A DNA stretch of 64,000 nt. Source: Aphelocoma coerulescens. Lineage: Eukaryota > Chordata > Aves > Passeriformes > Corvidae. Of this stretch, positions 47,521 through 61,164 are shown piece by piece; position 1 is the first letter of the stretch, and every line of letters starts with the position of its first letter. The DNA lies in NCBI RefSeq assembly GCF_041296385.1, contig NC_091017.1:48296214-48360213 (forward strand), written 5' to 3'. Position numbers and translations under genes: made by a program. The notes under the pieces are model-generated. The model worked only from the letters and a program-made list of their open reading frames with translations, ran no database searches and was not told where the DNA came from.

Positions 47521-50280
47521 AAAATGGGAAAATATAATTTACCAAAAAAACCAACAGTGTAATACTGTAGCCATATCGAATTCATCTGCTTATGAACAGT
47601 AAATAAGAAAGAAAATGTTAAATATGTAGGGAGGTATAATCATCCCTGCTTCTGAAAAATATAGGAACACACACACACGTATCATGCTGTGAAAATTGTG
47701 GAACAAAATTACAGGGGATTTAAATCACCTGTTTAATCCTGGGATCCAGCCCTGGGGGAAAAAATATATGACTTAAAGCAGTCTTTCCAGGTTTCTCAAT
47801 ATCACTATATCATTGCTTTCTTACAGTACCTTAGACTCAGTCAGAAAATGTACCTTTACCAGACTCCTGCTGCATGACACTGGTATTTATGTTTTATAGT
47901 TTTTAGGGAGGTGTGACTGATGGCAAAGATGGAGCATCTCTTGCCTGTCCCAACCATTTCCTCCCTCCCCTCTCCTCCCATCCCCACTCCAGTGATAAAA
48001 CTTGTTTGCTAACAATATCAGCTTAAAAATGCTCGGGAACACAACCTCTTGCTGCTGGCTCTTTTAGTCCAGTTCCAGACCTGGCTGAGTCTCTTCAGCT
48101 ATGCTGCCACAGCTCTCAGTGCAGAGAATTAATAGATGAGACAAGGGAGCTAGTCCAGATTATTTTTGTTTCATTCATTGGTTTTAGCCTTGATTTGGAC
48201 CTGTTCCTCATTTATCTCATGCAACTGCCAAAACATTGATCTGTCAGCCCATTCTGCTTCTTAGCAATTTTAGAAATTGTAGAACGGGGACAATGCTAAG
48301 TGAGAAAGAAACAAATAGAGAGAGAAATACCTTCAAACAGCATTTCTGGAGAGACTAAGTGACATGGGAATGGACCAAAGTGTTATTTGTGTTACTGTCT
48401 AGAACTGCAACTGATCCTTAGGACGGCAGAGTGGATAATAGAATAATTAGAAAACAGATATTTTCTTTATGGCCTTGGGAAAATAACGAGGCAAGCTAAT
48501 TTAAATAAATCCCTGTTCCTCCTCTTCTCTTCTTTTCCCTTCCTCTCAAAACACATCCTCAGAAGTCTCCCAGTTGCAAACAAGACTTTTAGGGTAACTT
48601 CCTTCCTCTTCATCCCTTTTGTTTGGAATTAAGGCAAGAAATGAGAATGAGCCTTTCACACCTAAAATGTCACCTCAGTAACTGCTGTTATCACCAAAAA
48701 AAAAAATCATTCTGATATATTTCATATGCTTTTCTTCTTAGAAAATAATTTCAATGAAAACACTATTCACACTACTTAAATAGAGGATATGGTTAAAAAA
48801 AAAAAGAGCTTTTTCATGTTTACTGAAGTCAAAAGGAGTCATGTACCATTGATTTTCTTGATAGCAAGCTGCAATGAAATGATATTCATAGCTTGTGTTT
48901 TATTTTTGACATAGGAGGAGAAATACTGGTGCTCCAAATAGCTCTGAAAACACATGAGATGTGAAAATATGCAATTAAATCTCCTTGAAGTGTCTGGTAA
49001 TGACAATGAAATGACTTCTGCAGTAATATAAAATCTACCATTGGTCCTTCTGTGTTCTAAGACCCCTTGAAAATCATTTATCTATGTGAATTGGTGAATC
49101 ACAGCCTCACTGAATGTTGCATATCACCAGAATGATCCCAGATAGTTTTAATGGACCTTAGAGTAATAACGCTTAATAAATTTAAAATGTATAATTTTGA
49201 ATTCATAAAAATAGTCTGAATTATAAAGAGAAATTAAGACAATGATTAATTTTAAGTCAGCAAAAATACATGCTGATTAATATGGCATTTGGCATGCCTG
49301 GCCATCAAAAACCAGGGTTCTTGAATGTGAGAGAAATAACAGGAAAGGAAACATGAAAACCTAATACAAAAAATATGAAGACACTTCTGAGTGAATAAGT
49401 TTGGAATTAATTTTTGAAGTGCATTAGAAAAACATCACAAAATCAGACTCATAGAAAAGAAAAAATACAGTTGTAATTTTTCTAGTGAAGGTCACTTTAC
49501 ATTTTAGATTATTAGTTTTTTGTTTCCTCTTCCAAATACACACAAATTTATTTTGTTTTAATTCTAAAACACCAATGCCAGGATAAATCTGTTTATTAGC
49601 TTTTCTTTGAGGCAAGAATAGGGCAATAATATTACTTTTTTTCTGTCAAGCTAATACAAAATCTGAAAAACATAATTACAAAACATATTTGTAAAATAAA
49701 AATGATTGCAAATTTCTGATAAAAATCACATTTGTAGGTAACAAAATCATAGATTCTTTAAGATTATTTATGAAACATACTATTATTTTGTATTTCACTT
49801 AGGTGCAGTTGAACATGGATATGTAACTTCAAAAATGTTTTGATTCTTGCAGCTATGTACAGACACAGAAGTCTACATGGAAAGTTCTAAGTAAACATAA
49901 GTCTAAAAGGTAATTCTTTTTTTTTTTTCCTTTTAATCTAGATCAGCACAATGTGACACAACCAATATTTTAAGTGCCCTGTAGCCTTAAAATATTATAC
50001 TCATTGCTTTCTGTCATCTTCAGTTTTTCTTATAATAATAGTTTCCTAAAGGAAAAAAGGGAATGGGAAATTTGTACTTGCTACAGTCATTATCATTAAA
50101 AATTCAAAAGTGTTGTCAAATTCTTCACAGTTCCAAATTGTTTTGTATTCAGAATACATGGAGAAAGATCAGCTCAGGTGACATTTATTGGATCTCAAGT
50201 TAATAACTGGCTTTTTGATATATGACTACCTGACTTAAAATGCTACAGCCTTCCATGAAGGCTGTGTTGAAACTGCAATG
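47521..50280. other. Noncoding DNA, no gene seen
   Basis: AT-rich, with short A-runs (about 48696-48706 and 48795-48805), a small CA run at 47650, and a T-run at about 49917-49930. No gene or transposon recognised. Confidence 0.5.
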
Positions 50281-52744
50281 AAATGGTGTTACTATTGTGG
50301 CAACAGCGTGAAAAATTTAGGGTCAGACTGAGAGGATCAGCTTTGGTACATGAAATGAAATTAGGACAGAGTCACACAAATTCATTTTTTATATGTAGTT
50401 ATCAATTTCATTTCAAGATCTACTTTTGCACTACCCAGACACATAAATTTATGTGTTCATGCAAAATGCACAGTTTCAGGAACCAGACCTTAAACCTTTT
50501 TACCCTGTTGAACTCCTGCTGTGATGTTGCCCTCAGTCAGGGAGGTATCAGAGGATCCCAAGAAGCCACCACTGTTGAGAACATGAACTAATCTCTGCAC
50601 ATGTGTAACAACACTGCATCCAGGACAAGCTAGACAGACTAGAAGTGGCAGAAAGGTCTGCCTGCTGTTCACGTCATAGTTTTGTGAGTATATGATTCCA
50701 CTTCCCCTCCATCTGCCCCAGGGTAGGAGAAACAGTCTTTACTCTCTGTTCATGCTGTTCAGACCAGCTACTGTAGCTCCTGGTGAGAGCAGTCTGAGAA
50801 GGATATAGAGAAAACAAAGTAGGAGCATTTCTACTTCTTTGTGAAGCTGTCCTATGCCATCAATATCAGATTTATGGGGAAATAATAAAAGGCAGAGGAG
50901 TTACCATTCTGTGTTGTAGAATTTAGGGGCACTGATAGAGGAGAAAGTAGCCCTGGTTTTTGGTTTCTGAATTCAAGAACCTGTCTGCTTTCATCTTGAG
51001 ATTAATATAAGTGCATTAAATATTCTGAGAATACAGCTTTTGCTTGGATTGAGAACTTTAATTGAAAGAAAAACTTAGGCACCAATTTTTTAGAAACCCT
51101 TATTTGAAAACACACAGGCTCTTACCCTTAGTACATGACTACAGAAGGGAGATGACCAAATGGCTGGTCACATGAACTAGCATTTAGAGGCAACATAATT
51201 TCTGTATTGCCAAGAAACTTAACTCTGGTTCCTTCAGACAAAGATCAAAGAATGAATTTTAGATTCTGCAATGCCATTGTTGTAAGGGTTTATGTAAATT
51301 CTCAGGATTACAAATCTTCAGTTTCAGGCTCAGATACAGTGTCTGAATTGTAGGTGGTCAACTGGAACAGTATCATGCAGATCGATAAAGGGCAAACAAA
51401 ACCAACAAATATTGTCCTCTAGCTTTCATGCATGCAAACAACTATGTGAGTATAACCACAATATGCTCCAGAACATGAAAATTAGCCATAGTATTGAGGA
51501 GAAGTGCAGTTAAGGGTTCCTGTCCTCCCACCTCCTATTTGGACTCTGGGCACACACTCAAACAAATTATTGTTGCCTCCTGTGTAGGTGACTACATGTC
51601 GGGGAAAGCATCTCGTCTTCATTTAGCCCATTTGTTCAAAAATGAGAGAATTTGGCTGAGTGCTCTTAACCGTACTCCTAAAAGAACAAAAGAAGCTGCA
51701 TGTAGCAGGTACTATCTCTTATACTAATTATAATACATGGTAATATAGGCAACCTTTGGAAAAGATAAGGAGAATTAGCCTTAAATTTAAATCTCTAGAG
51801 ACTATTTTAGTGTCAGTAGGAAGACCAACAATAAATCTGCAGTCTCCTTGTTTCTTTTTTCAGGTTAGCTCTTTGTGATTTGCTTTATAAAGAGCAAAGT
51901 AAAGCAATTAATAGTCTTGTCAGAAAACAACACAGATCAATAATAAATCATAACAAAACCAGCGTTTTTCCTTTCAAAGTCATATTAACATTTGAATATC
52001 AGTAGAGCTCTACTTTCTAGAATATGAAATTTGCATTCAAATACCTGATGATTCATAATGTATATCTTTATGGCTTTACAAAGAGTTGACATAAGCTCTT
52101 TATGATTACAGTATAAAATAATTTGGTATAAAATTCCCTGTATTTCCTATAAATATTTCCTTTAGGGATAACCAACTTTTAAAATAAGTAAATATAGCAG
52201 TCCTAAGAAACTAAATTTTACCTTTTCAGGGAAGACATGTGGAAGAGCATAGATGACGTGGAATATTATCATCTTTTTATTGTGCTTTATTAATATGACA
52301 GCTGAGCAAGGAGCTCAGCAGTATTATCACAGATGAGCACTACCTTAAGTTTTACCAAAATGTTGTATTTTATAGTGTCAGCATTTCGTATTATGATTTC
52401 AGCTCTGGAGGTCCAATGCTCTTAATAGTACTTCATCTCATTCAGTATAATTATTGATGGTCTTATACTTTCGTGACAAACCATTTATTGCACTGAAGGA
52501 CAGAAACCACTACATTGTAAGATATTGTCCATTGATTTGTAAGAGATAGATCTGAAGGCATCAAAGATTGTTTGATCCCATGAATTTTTAACAAATATCT
52601 TCAATTTTCTCTAGAGAATGGAGGACTTGTCTTCACCAACACTTAGAAGTGAAGGAAATGTGTAAAAAACACTTGTCTACCCACCCACTGAATATTTTAC
52701 CTATTTAATTGTTTAGTAGGCTCATCCCACACTCATTTTGATGC
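50281..52744. other. Noncoding DNA, no gene seen
   Basis: A 102-codon plus frame (50283-50591) and a 77-codon plus frame (51494-51727) show no recognisable domain. No repeat identified. Confidence 0.5.
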
Positions 52745-52761
52745 TTTTTTTTTTTTTTTTT
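52745..52761. repeat. Poly(T) tract, 17 bp
   Basis: Uninterrupted T17. No retrocopy body is seen on the adjacent minus strand. Confidence 0.9.
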
Positions 52762-54119
52762 CAAATACTGATTTTCTTTTTCTGCTTCTATTCTAGAAGC
52801 ACTGAAACAGATGAATTTACATGGCTTTTCTGATGCCATCATATGATTCTTCTATATTAGTGAAAAGTTTCAAAATAACTACTGGACATCACAAATAAAA
52901 ATGCATCAGGGTGGCCATAATGAAAGTTTTAGGAATTCCTTGTGAATTCAAGTAATTTCAGTGTGTTGGAACTGGATTTAGGGTAACTGAACCATGGTTG
53001 GTAAACCAAGGCAAGATACAACTACATTTATCCTATATTAAGCTTATAAAGTATTTTAATATTTAACTTCTTAAATTCAGATAACCTTCTTTATGTGTGA
53101 AAAAGTCTGAATGGTTAGGAAAATAAGAATTTTTTTCATTGTTCTACCAGAACACTAGCTATGTGCTTCATGTGTACCCTGAAGTGATTCAAGTCAGTCG
53201 TCATGTAGCTTTCCTTAAAATTTATTAAATCATAAAAAACTACAAAAAAATTCATTAAAGAAGATACATGAAAATTGCAAAAAGCATGTCACAGTGCAAG
53301 TCTTGCTAAACTGCAGGTACTATTGAATGTAAATTTTTTCATTGGAGAAAATATTCTACAACAGCTTTTACTATCTCCCAAGACTTGGGTTTTTTGAGAC
53401 TTTGGAAGAAACAGAAATAAGCACACATTTTTCAATAAACTTTTTTAAACTCTTAACCTTGCAAATGAAGAATGCACCTCTGAAGGTTTCTGGAAATTGC
53501 TGGTACTGAAAGAAGAGCTCTGTGATTACATGTGGAATTGATCTAAATAAAATTAAATGTATAAATCTACCTCTGTCTCTGGATTCTAAAATAGGAAGAT
53601 AACAACAACTAGTCCAAATCAGCGTGATAGAGTGAGACAATAATTCACGATTTGTAATATTTTGAGTCATGAGCAAAGGAAAATTATTTCAGTTTTGTAT
53701 AAAGTACTTCACAATCCTACATTGAATGTAAGTCTTGGAAAAATTATTTTGAAGGGGTTTTTGCTGATATTCTCTACTCAGAGGTGATTTCCACCATTGA
53801 GATCTATGGATTAAATAAAATATGACAGAAGAAATATTGCTAAATCTTAAAAGTAAATATAATTAATTTTGTACCAAGTTCATGCTTCACAATTCATATC
53901 ATGATTTATATGCCTTATTTCCTATTTAATAAGTTCCTATTACAATAATTTAACTAAAAAACACAACCTAAATTATAAACTGAACTGTAATCTGTGATGT
54001 TCATTGGTCACAAAAATAAATCCACACTTATTTTTGGAAAGTTTGTCATCAATTTCTCAAAAAATATTACTGAAGTTAAGGCTTTAATATAAATATTTTT
54101 AAGGAAATTTCCCAGTCTG
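52762..54119. other. Noncoding AT-rich DNA
   Basis: The 101-codon minus frame at 53371-53676 has no family resemblance that I can see. Nothing else is notable. Confidence 0.5.
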
Positions 54120-54650
54120 AGAATTCAGGAGGATCTCTGTCTGTCACACTCCCATCACCAGAGACTTCCACTGCTGCCACCACAGCCCCTTTACAGCAGG
54201 CAACTCCAGTGACCAGAGGGGACCCCACTTGTCTCCCCTCACATCCCACTCACACAGACTATGTTTCCTGTCTGGATCAACACCAGGTTTCCCATAGCAG
54301 AGTGTCAGAAGCCTTGTTCCATAAAACAATTTGTTCACAGCACAGTAACACAGAAACAGCCCCAGCTGGGGCCTCCAAGGGGGGACCCCCGACAAAGGTA
54401 TCCCCAGGCTTTCACACCTTCTCAATCTAAAGGTGCTAAAGTCTCACTCTTGCTCCTGCTGTGTCTCCCTGCATCCATCCACCTGGCTAGCACCACCAGT
54501 TTTCATGCCTTTTGTTAACCAAAGGTTGGCAGTTCACGGCTTTTTGTCTCAGGCTCCCACCCAGAGCTCAAACTGCACTTCTAACAGAGCTACCTGCACC
54601 AGATGTACTCCTCAACACTGTGTAAAGGTTAGAGATGTATGAAGATAGGG
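54120..54650. other. GC-richer unassigned block, possible old LTR or repeat
   Basis: About 530 bp with sharply higher GC than both flanks (from about GAATTCAGGAGGATCTC to CTCAACACTGTG). It includes GGCCTCCAAGGGGGGACCCC-type text of LTR-like composition. Open frames on both strands (93 codons minus, 85 and 73 plus) overlap and show no domain. No TG/CA boundary, duplication or polymerase-related sequence was found, so I leave the class open. Confidence 0.35.
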
Positions 54651-55096
54651 AAAACTGTCACTGTTATTTAGGTAAAGTGAAAGCATATTTTGGCTATACA
54701 GACAAGTATTTTAGGTCTCATACCCAGCACCAATAGCCTGGGTTATAGAGGAAACTTTTCTACAAGCAGATTTATTCTTTTTTTCCAGTTATGGAGTTTC
54801 TTTGCTTCCTATGAATCGGTGAATACTCAGATAAAATACTTGATGTAGTATTTCCAGTGGTAAATCTCCAAAATCAATGGAATAAATTTAGGCATGAATT
54901 TGACCCAGTGAGTTTCATCGATCCACTGAAGTTATTGACCTAAGTCTTCCTTTGACTGGATATTTAATAAAGCACCAAAATTTGCTTCAATATTGAATAG
55001 CAATTTGAGCTGATAGTTCAGATCATGGGTTATTGATTTTGAACAGCACATGTTACTGATTAAATCTGAAGGCTTTGAGCAACAGCAGTGCATGTA
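54651..55096. other. Noncoding DNA
   Basis: Nothing recognised. Confidence 0.5.
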
Positions 55097-55600
55097 AGAT
55101 CATAGGATAACCCATGTTGAGAGAGTTTAAGAGACTGCATTGTCTGTCTGACTGCCTGTTCAAGAGGTGGGATCAAACCAGGTTCCTCAGGCCTTATCAA
55201 TTGAGATCACAAAAACCTCCAATGATGGGAATTGTTTATCTTGTTTGAGCAAACTTATGCACTGTTATACTGTCCTCACAGTGGATTTTTTAAAATTTAT
55301 ATCCAGTCTGATTGCTTCTTGTTCAGCTTTTGGTCATGACTCTTGTATGGTCCTCCTTGAACCCCACATACAGGAGAGCACCAAACTGGATGCAACACTC
55401 TAGTGGTGCTCTCTACTAAGTGCTACATGGAGAGGCATAATCTCTTCCTTCAATATACTCAATGTACTTGTGTTTCCCTTCACTGTCACAACCAATGGGT
55501 CTGGTGGCCCTTTCTGCTGTCCATGTGCTGCTGGCTCTCCAGCACCCCCATGGCCACAGAACTGCTTCAGCCCAACAGCCCTCTGGCTACACATTGCTGC
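55097..55600 (-). mobile_element. CR1 retrotransposon fragment, about 500 bp
   Basis: This antisense CR1 copy starts AGATCATAGGATAACCCATG. It passes through diverged forms of the usual CR1 text: TGTCCTCACAGTGGATTTTT, TATATCCAGTCTGATTGCTT, TCCTCCTTGAACCCCACATA, GGATGCAACACTC, CTGCTGGCTC and CAGCACCCCCATGGCCACAG. Divergence is high, marking an old insertion. The element's 3' end is at 55097 and it is 5'-truncated. The several 64-81 codon frames over it are not genes. Confidence 0.8.
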
Positions 55601-57262
55601 AAGACATTATTCCTTCTCAGGATAACAGGTATACTGGCCATTGGCTGAGAGTAATTAGAAAGATAGATTGGCATAGAGAAGGAATCTGATAATTCTTTCT
55701 TTTGTCTTTTTTGACTTTGACGCTCCCCAGTCTTTCTTCATTCCATTCTTATGTGTCTGTTTCTTATCAATTTATTTGGCCAAAATGCTATTTTAATATT
55801 TATTCTCCTATTCAGTTTTTATTTGGATTTTCTTTCACTCAGTAATGAATTATAATCAAGTAACCATTTTATTAAATATATCTACTTGAGTACATATATA
55901 TGCATGTATCTGTAATTGGTATGACCCGTGCTGCCAAAATGTGCAAGGAAAAATTGAATAGGGTTTTTTTAATACTCTTAGGGACTTGAGCTGGGTGAAA
56001 AATAGTGAAAATCTTGAGGTGTTAGGACTTCTGGGAGTAAGGAATGTGCCTCTGGAGCTCTAAAATATACACAAGAAATCATTGAAAGGTACAGGTTTGT
56101 TATCTCTGGATACCTAGACTAGAAATCATTTTATGTATGAACCTCCTCTGGCACACTCTCAATGTTCCTGAAATCTGAGAGAAAAGTTTTGAAAACCCCA
56201 TGATAACTCAGATGAAAAGCTCTGACACTGAGATTCCATCCTCTTCTATTGTAAAGGACACTTTATTACTGGCTATCACAAATATCTGATGTACTCTCCT
56301 GTTGTTATGAGATAATTTCCTTTTTTGCTTTCTCTTTTAAGTAATTTTTGTTAAGTATCCTGTCTTGGCTTTAATTTCTGTTATAAAAATTTCAAGTCTT
56401 TTAATTCTAGAATTTATCCCAAATACATCAAAATACTATCTCAATAATATAGCATTTTCTGCTGCTGCTAAGGGACACAGCACAGATTCCACACACTTGC
56501 ACATAAAAGCAGAGTTTGGTCCTAAATTTGCTTGACAGGGAAGTCTGGATCACATGGGGTGGGTTTTAACAGAAGTACCTCAAATTCTGCAAGCATGTGT
56601 GCTAATCTATCTTCTTATCTTTCTTATTCATTCATCTGCTCATGTAAACATCTCAAGTTGAAAAGAAATAACCAGTATCAATAATAAATATCAATAATAA
56701 CATCAAGAGAAAAAAATATTTCTTTGTTCTGAAACAGCTTTTGCCTTCATCTGAAATATGTACATTTTTGTGTGTTTGTGATTTTTTTTTTGAACAGAAA
56801 CATCTAATGGAAGAATATACTATTGGAAGAAAGCTTCTCATGAAGTGGAGGGGTTTTTTTCTTAGTATTTTGACTAGCCATGATTTTCAATCCAGTTCTA
56901 AATTATGAAAACTGCTTCGATTTCCAAACTTCCTTGCAAAAAAATCAAATAGTGTAATAGCAATTTGGTTATTACTCTGTAAGAATACTGGAATAGCACT
57001 GAAATGAACTACGCAATTTATGTCCTTTTTGTACCTACCCCTAGTACTCTGTTATGGCAGACTAGGGTAATATTTATGCTCACAAAGGGTTAATTACTTA
57101 ATGGGCTTTCTCTAGCTTCCAAAAGTGTCATTGATTCATGTAGATAAATTTATTTTCTATTAACCTCACATTATCCATATGAAAACAGCCATGCCCAAAC
57201 CCATTCTTGTGATCTTTACATTCTTTTGCAGGGTCTCAGTCTTTATTTCTCATTCAAAATAA
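55601..57262. other. Noncoding AT-rich DNA
   Basis: Nothing recognised apart from short TA-rich text near 55895-55910. Confidence 0.5.
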
Positions 57263-57293
57263 TCTCTTCTTTTCTTTTTTTTTTTTCTTTCTT
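57263..57293 (-). repeat. Pyrimidine tract, 31 bp
   Basis: T/C only on plus (CTCTTCTTTTC, then a T-run and CTTTC). It is purine-only on the minus strand. Confidence 0.8.
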
Positions 57294-57885
57294 GTTCCCC
57301 AAGAGAAAGCCAACTTCATATTAGAGTGGTGAGAAGAAAAAATATGCTTAAACTTCATTGCTGCAATGCTATATGGGGAATAGATTTCTGTATGCTTCCT
57401 AGCATTGAGCTATACAAATGTGAATGGAAAGAGAGAACAGACAAACAATTTTAACTTTTATGTTCCTAATAGACTTTATTAACAGGAGCTTGTAGTTTCT
57501 TGGGATTGCAACAGAACAGGATTTTTCAAAATCCCTAAAAAATGGTTTATGATTATTCTCATAAATATCCACATTAAGTTAATTGCTGACTTCAATGGGA
57601 GCAGAGATAGTCTACTTTGTTGGACACCTTCAGAAATTATATTGTAATTAAATAATTCACAAAAAAACTGTGGCTCTTATGATGGAACAGTTTTTGCTTG
57701 GTTTGTTGTTTTTTGGTGGTTTTTTGGTTTTTTTTAAGAGAAAAACAATGGAGCAAATAACCATCCTCTAAATAGCAAAGAAGAAATTTAATTTTCACAT
57801 TTTTCTGTCCCCACTGACCTGTGGAAGGGAAAAGCCAACTATGCAAATATCCTACATCCTATTCTCCCTCAGGGAAAAGCAGCAA
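57294..57885. other. Noncoding DNA with a G/T-rich patch
   Basis: At about 57697-57738 the plus strand is almost purely G and T (GGTTTGTTGTTTTTTGGTGG-type text). Otherwise nothing recognisable. Confidence 0.5.
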
Positions 57886-57921
57886 TCAAACAAAGACTGT
57901 GTTTCAAACAAAGCCTGTGTT
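57886..57921 (+). repeat. 18-bp tandem duplication
   Basis: TCAAACAAAGACTGTGTT at 57886-57903 and TCAAACAAAGCCTGTGTT at 57904-57921 differ at one base. A partial third copy (TCAAAGCAA) follows. Confidence 0.9.
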
Positions 57922-60000
57922 TCAAAGCAATCCTTCCTGCAGATATTGATGCCTCTCTCATCCTCTCATCTAGTCCTGCTTTACCCACATCCCTGTCTTC
58001 CTTAGGCACTATGTCAGAACAAGGGCTATTGGCATAAGGTAAGGTGGCAGATGCAATGGGTGAGAGCAAAGAATAAAAAAAACACAACCTGAGAAAAGAA
58101 GAGCTATGTTAGATGGAAATTAAAAACAGTTCATAACATATTGACCTAATGTATTCTAAGAAGACCGTCTTGGTCTACACAATTTCTTTGAATTCTTTGC
58201 ATTTTTTTTCTGTTTAAAATTATAGCTATAAAATACCTGGAATGGTTTTTCAAATCTTATTTCACATACTAATTTCCAGTCCCTAGACAGGCGGTTGTTA
58301 ACAAAGCTTAATCAGACAGTGACCTATTTGCTACAGAATTAAAAGAATCAAAGGCAATATTTCAAAACTCACTTAAAAGTTTCTCATTCTCTTGTGAAAT
58401 TCCCTTTAACAGAAAAGAGAAGGATTGTTTTGGTTGTTTTCTTGGTTACTTTTTGTTGTTGTTGTTAAATTTTCTCTTAGCACACGGTAGCATGTAGATC
58501 ATGATTACTGAATTGAACATTTCAGACTCGGGCTCACAAGTTCTTAGATTTTCTCATAATTTTATTTGTAGTTTTATTTGAAGTTAGTTTGGTCTGCTTT
58601 GATCTATAAATTGGTATGGATGTCCAGACATATGTCCAACATTTACCAGTTATAGGAAGAATGTCCGAAGGACAAAAGCATCTGCCTCACATATAAAGTG
58701 GGTGAAAGACTGAAGTTATAGATGTGGTGCAAAATCTTGGCCTTAAAATCATTCTGGATATGTGAGGGAAATTTTACTAGCACATATGGTAATGGTAATA
58801 GGTATGGCAATTGTAAGCTTTTGAAAGCTTCCCATGAATACCTATTCTTTGGTAGGCTAGCAGTAACAATTTTTTTCAAACCTTGTGACAGACTTTTCAA
58901 CATAGTCACTTACATGACAGGTAAATTAGCTTGAAACACATTCCTGTACATGTATCTACCATTATCAATCCAATATCAACAATGTAAACATACTGAAGAA
59001 AGTAGGATAAATCATTTGATCCATAATGCTAAAAATAAACCTTCTCATGGTACATTTTAAAATCTGCTCCCAAACTGTGAAGGAAGAAGAATAATGAAGA
59101 CGGTGGGGAGCTTCAGTATTTATTCCCCTTATACATGTTTATATCTAGCTTTCAGTTTCTCTGAGGGAGAGGGAGAGAATGAAAACAAGTTTTTCATAAA
59201 TTTCTGTAGGAAGGTAAGACATTGAATTGGTGTACACCTGTACCAAATCTACGAAGCTTCTAGATTCTGAAACCAAAGCCTAGCTGAAGACTTTGTGAGG
59301 ACTAGAATGTCCAAAGGGAAATGCTCTTTGCTGCAGAAGTTAGAGTCTGGTGCAAGGTGATGCTAGGGTAAACTGACCTTCGAGCTGCTGAAGTAAAGCT
59401 GATGTGTTGTGAGAGCTGCAAAAACCTAGCTGCAGCAAACTCATGCTACCGGTAATTTGAAGAGACAGGAACCATTACTTTCCTTTTTTATTTTCTTTCC
59501 TTCAAAAAACCTTTATTTCTCTTTACTTGCAGTCTCTTTGCCCTTTTTTTTTGGTATCAGCTGGTGCTCAAGACCTGTCCTAGCATCTATGAGACTACCT
59601 TTTAGAGCATCAAAGTATGTATGCTGATTGGAAGGGGTTAATGCATCTAAGAATTTTCCAAAAGACCCTTTGTTCCAAATCAGATTATGTCATTAGCAGA
59701 GGACATTGTATCGAATTATGGCATCATATTTATAAGGGAAGGTTTGAACTCAGCTTGGAAAACAGTTTCATGCTATTCTCAAAATAACAGCTTAGGACCA
59801 GCAACAGGAAATTAATACCAGTAAAACTAATAGATATATAACAAGTGATGGATATCCACATTTTTAATTTGGGCTACCACTTTTAAATGGGAAATGTGGA
59901 ATGTTCTTGTTTGTTGCACTGGGCTCCTTAGCACTATTTCAAACTGCTGAACTATAACAGAACAAACAAACAAAAGAAATTGCTTTTCAGGTGTAAAATT
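57922..60000. other. Noncoding DNA, no gene seen
   Basis: AT-rich, with a small (GTT)n near 58457-58470. Frames of 70-88 codons on both strands at 58643-58934 have no recognisable family. Confidence 0.5.
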
Positions 60001-60014
60001 AAAAAAAAAAAAAA
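60001..60014. repeat. Poly(A) tract, 14 bp
   Basis: A14 followed by a purine-rich GGAGAGAGAC segment. Simple repeat. Confidence 0.85.
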
Positions 60015-60891
60015 GGAGAGAGACAAAGATAGAAAACAAAAAGTCTGAAAAATGTTATTTGAGACACTAGGATTTCTGTAAAGAAGTCCAAAATATGACT
60101 TAGAGTATTGAAAATACAACAGAGAATCAAGACCTCATGCATATATTCAGCTTTTCATTATTCAGTGAGTTGAAATACTCCTGACCCCAAATGATGAAGG
60201 TATGGAGGTCACTGCAGAAACTCTCCAGTTCTCCATAATGAGTTAGTTCAGGGTCAGCTGAGCTTATTAACTGTGGCTCTGCACTTTCCTTGCTATGCTC
60301 ATCATGGCTGCTCTGAAGCCTCAGTGAGGATCCTTGCTCTGCCCCGAAGTACTCCAGCAGCAGAGTTTATTAGGTTGAGCAGAGAAGTAGCCTGGACCTG
60401 TGGTTCCCACAGGGCTAAGCCAGTCTGATAATCTGCCTGCAACTGAGGATCAGTGGATCTGTGTAGTTGGCATGTCTAGAGATAATAAGTTTGCCTGAAC
60501 TTGGTGTCCTTCCAAGCAAACTAACTGAAATGTCTCTGAAGCACAGAAACATTCTACCTATTTTTAAAAAAAGAACCTGCTGCCTTTATCAGCAGTACAT
60601 CCATGTTTGTATGCTGTTTATCTCATCAAATAGTACTGCCTGGCCCAAGGAGTTCGTGTAGCTTGAGAATGGCTAAGAAAAGGTATCAAAATTGAGTAAT
60701 TTCTTTATGTCTCTTTGAATATAAAAGCTTTTATATGCAGAGTGATACATTATAAATAATTGAGCCCATTCTAGAAAATGTTATTAAAAACATTTCTTTG
60801 CAGAACAGAGATTAAGCATACGCCTAAATTGAATCTGTTCTGATAAAATGACCCAAAGAATAGTACTTTCTTCATTAGGATTTAAATGTTG
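60015..60891. other. Noncoding DNA
   Basis: A slightly GC-richer patch lies at about 60230-60450 with no recognisable gene. A 64-codon plus frame (60467-60661) shows no domain. Confidence 0.5.
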
Positions 60892-61030
60892 AACATAGAA
60901 TCACAGGATCACAGAATCCTTAAGGTTGGAATAGACCTCTAGGTTCAAGTCCAGCCGTTAACCTTGCACTGACCTGTTCACCACACATAAACCATGTCAC
61001 CAATAGCCACAGCTACATAGCCTGATGTTT
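60892..61030 (-). mobile_element. CR1 retrotransposon 3' end fragment
   Basis: Antisense CR1 tail: AACATAGAATCACAGGATCA, AAGGTTGGAATAGACCTCTA, GTCCAGCCGTTAACC, CTGTTCACCAC...AAACCATGTC and GCCACAGCTACAT. It matches the CR1 subtype with the GTCCAACCGTTAACC phrase. About 140 bp are kept. It lies about 130 bp from a second CR1 copy in the opposite orientation. Confidence 0.88.
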
Positions 61031-61164
61031 CAAGATGTATTAAAATTCAGCCAGTGAAACATGATGCTGTTATATTTCAATTCTTCACCTATCATTTAAG
61101 AAGAAGCATAGCATCCTTTACAAATAATGTCAAATCATATAAAATATATACAAGAAGTGGTAAC

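Noticed and set aside
60940..60956. GGTTCAAGTCC as a tRNA B-box
   Set aside because: It lies inside an antisense CR1 tail (CTAGGTTCAAGTCCAGCC). No A-box, acceptor stem or cloverleaf surrounds it.
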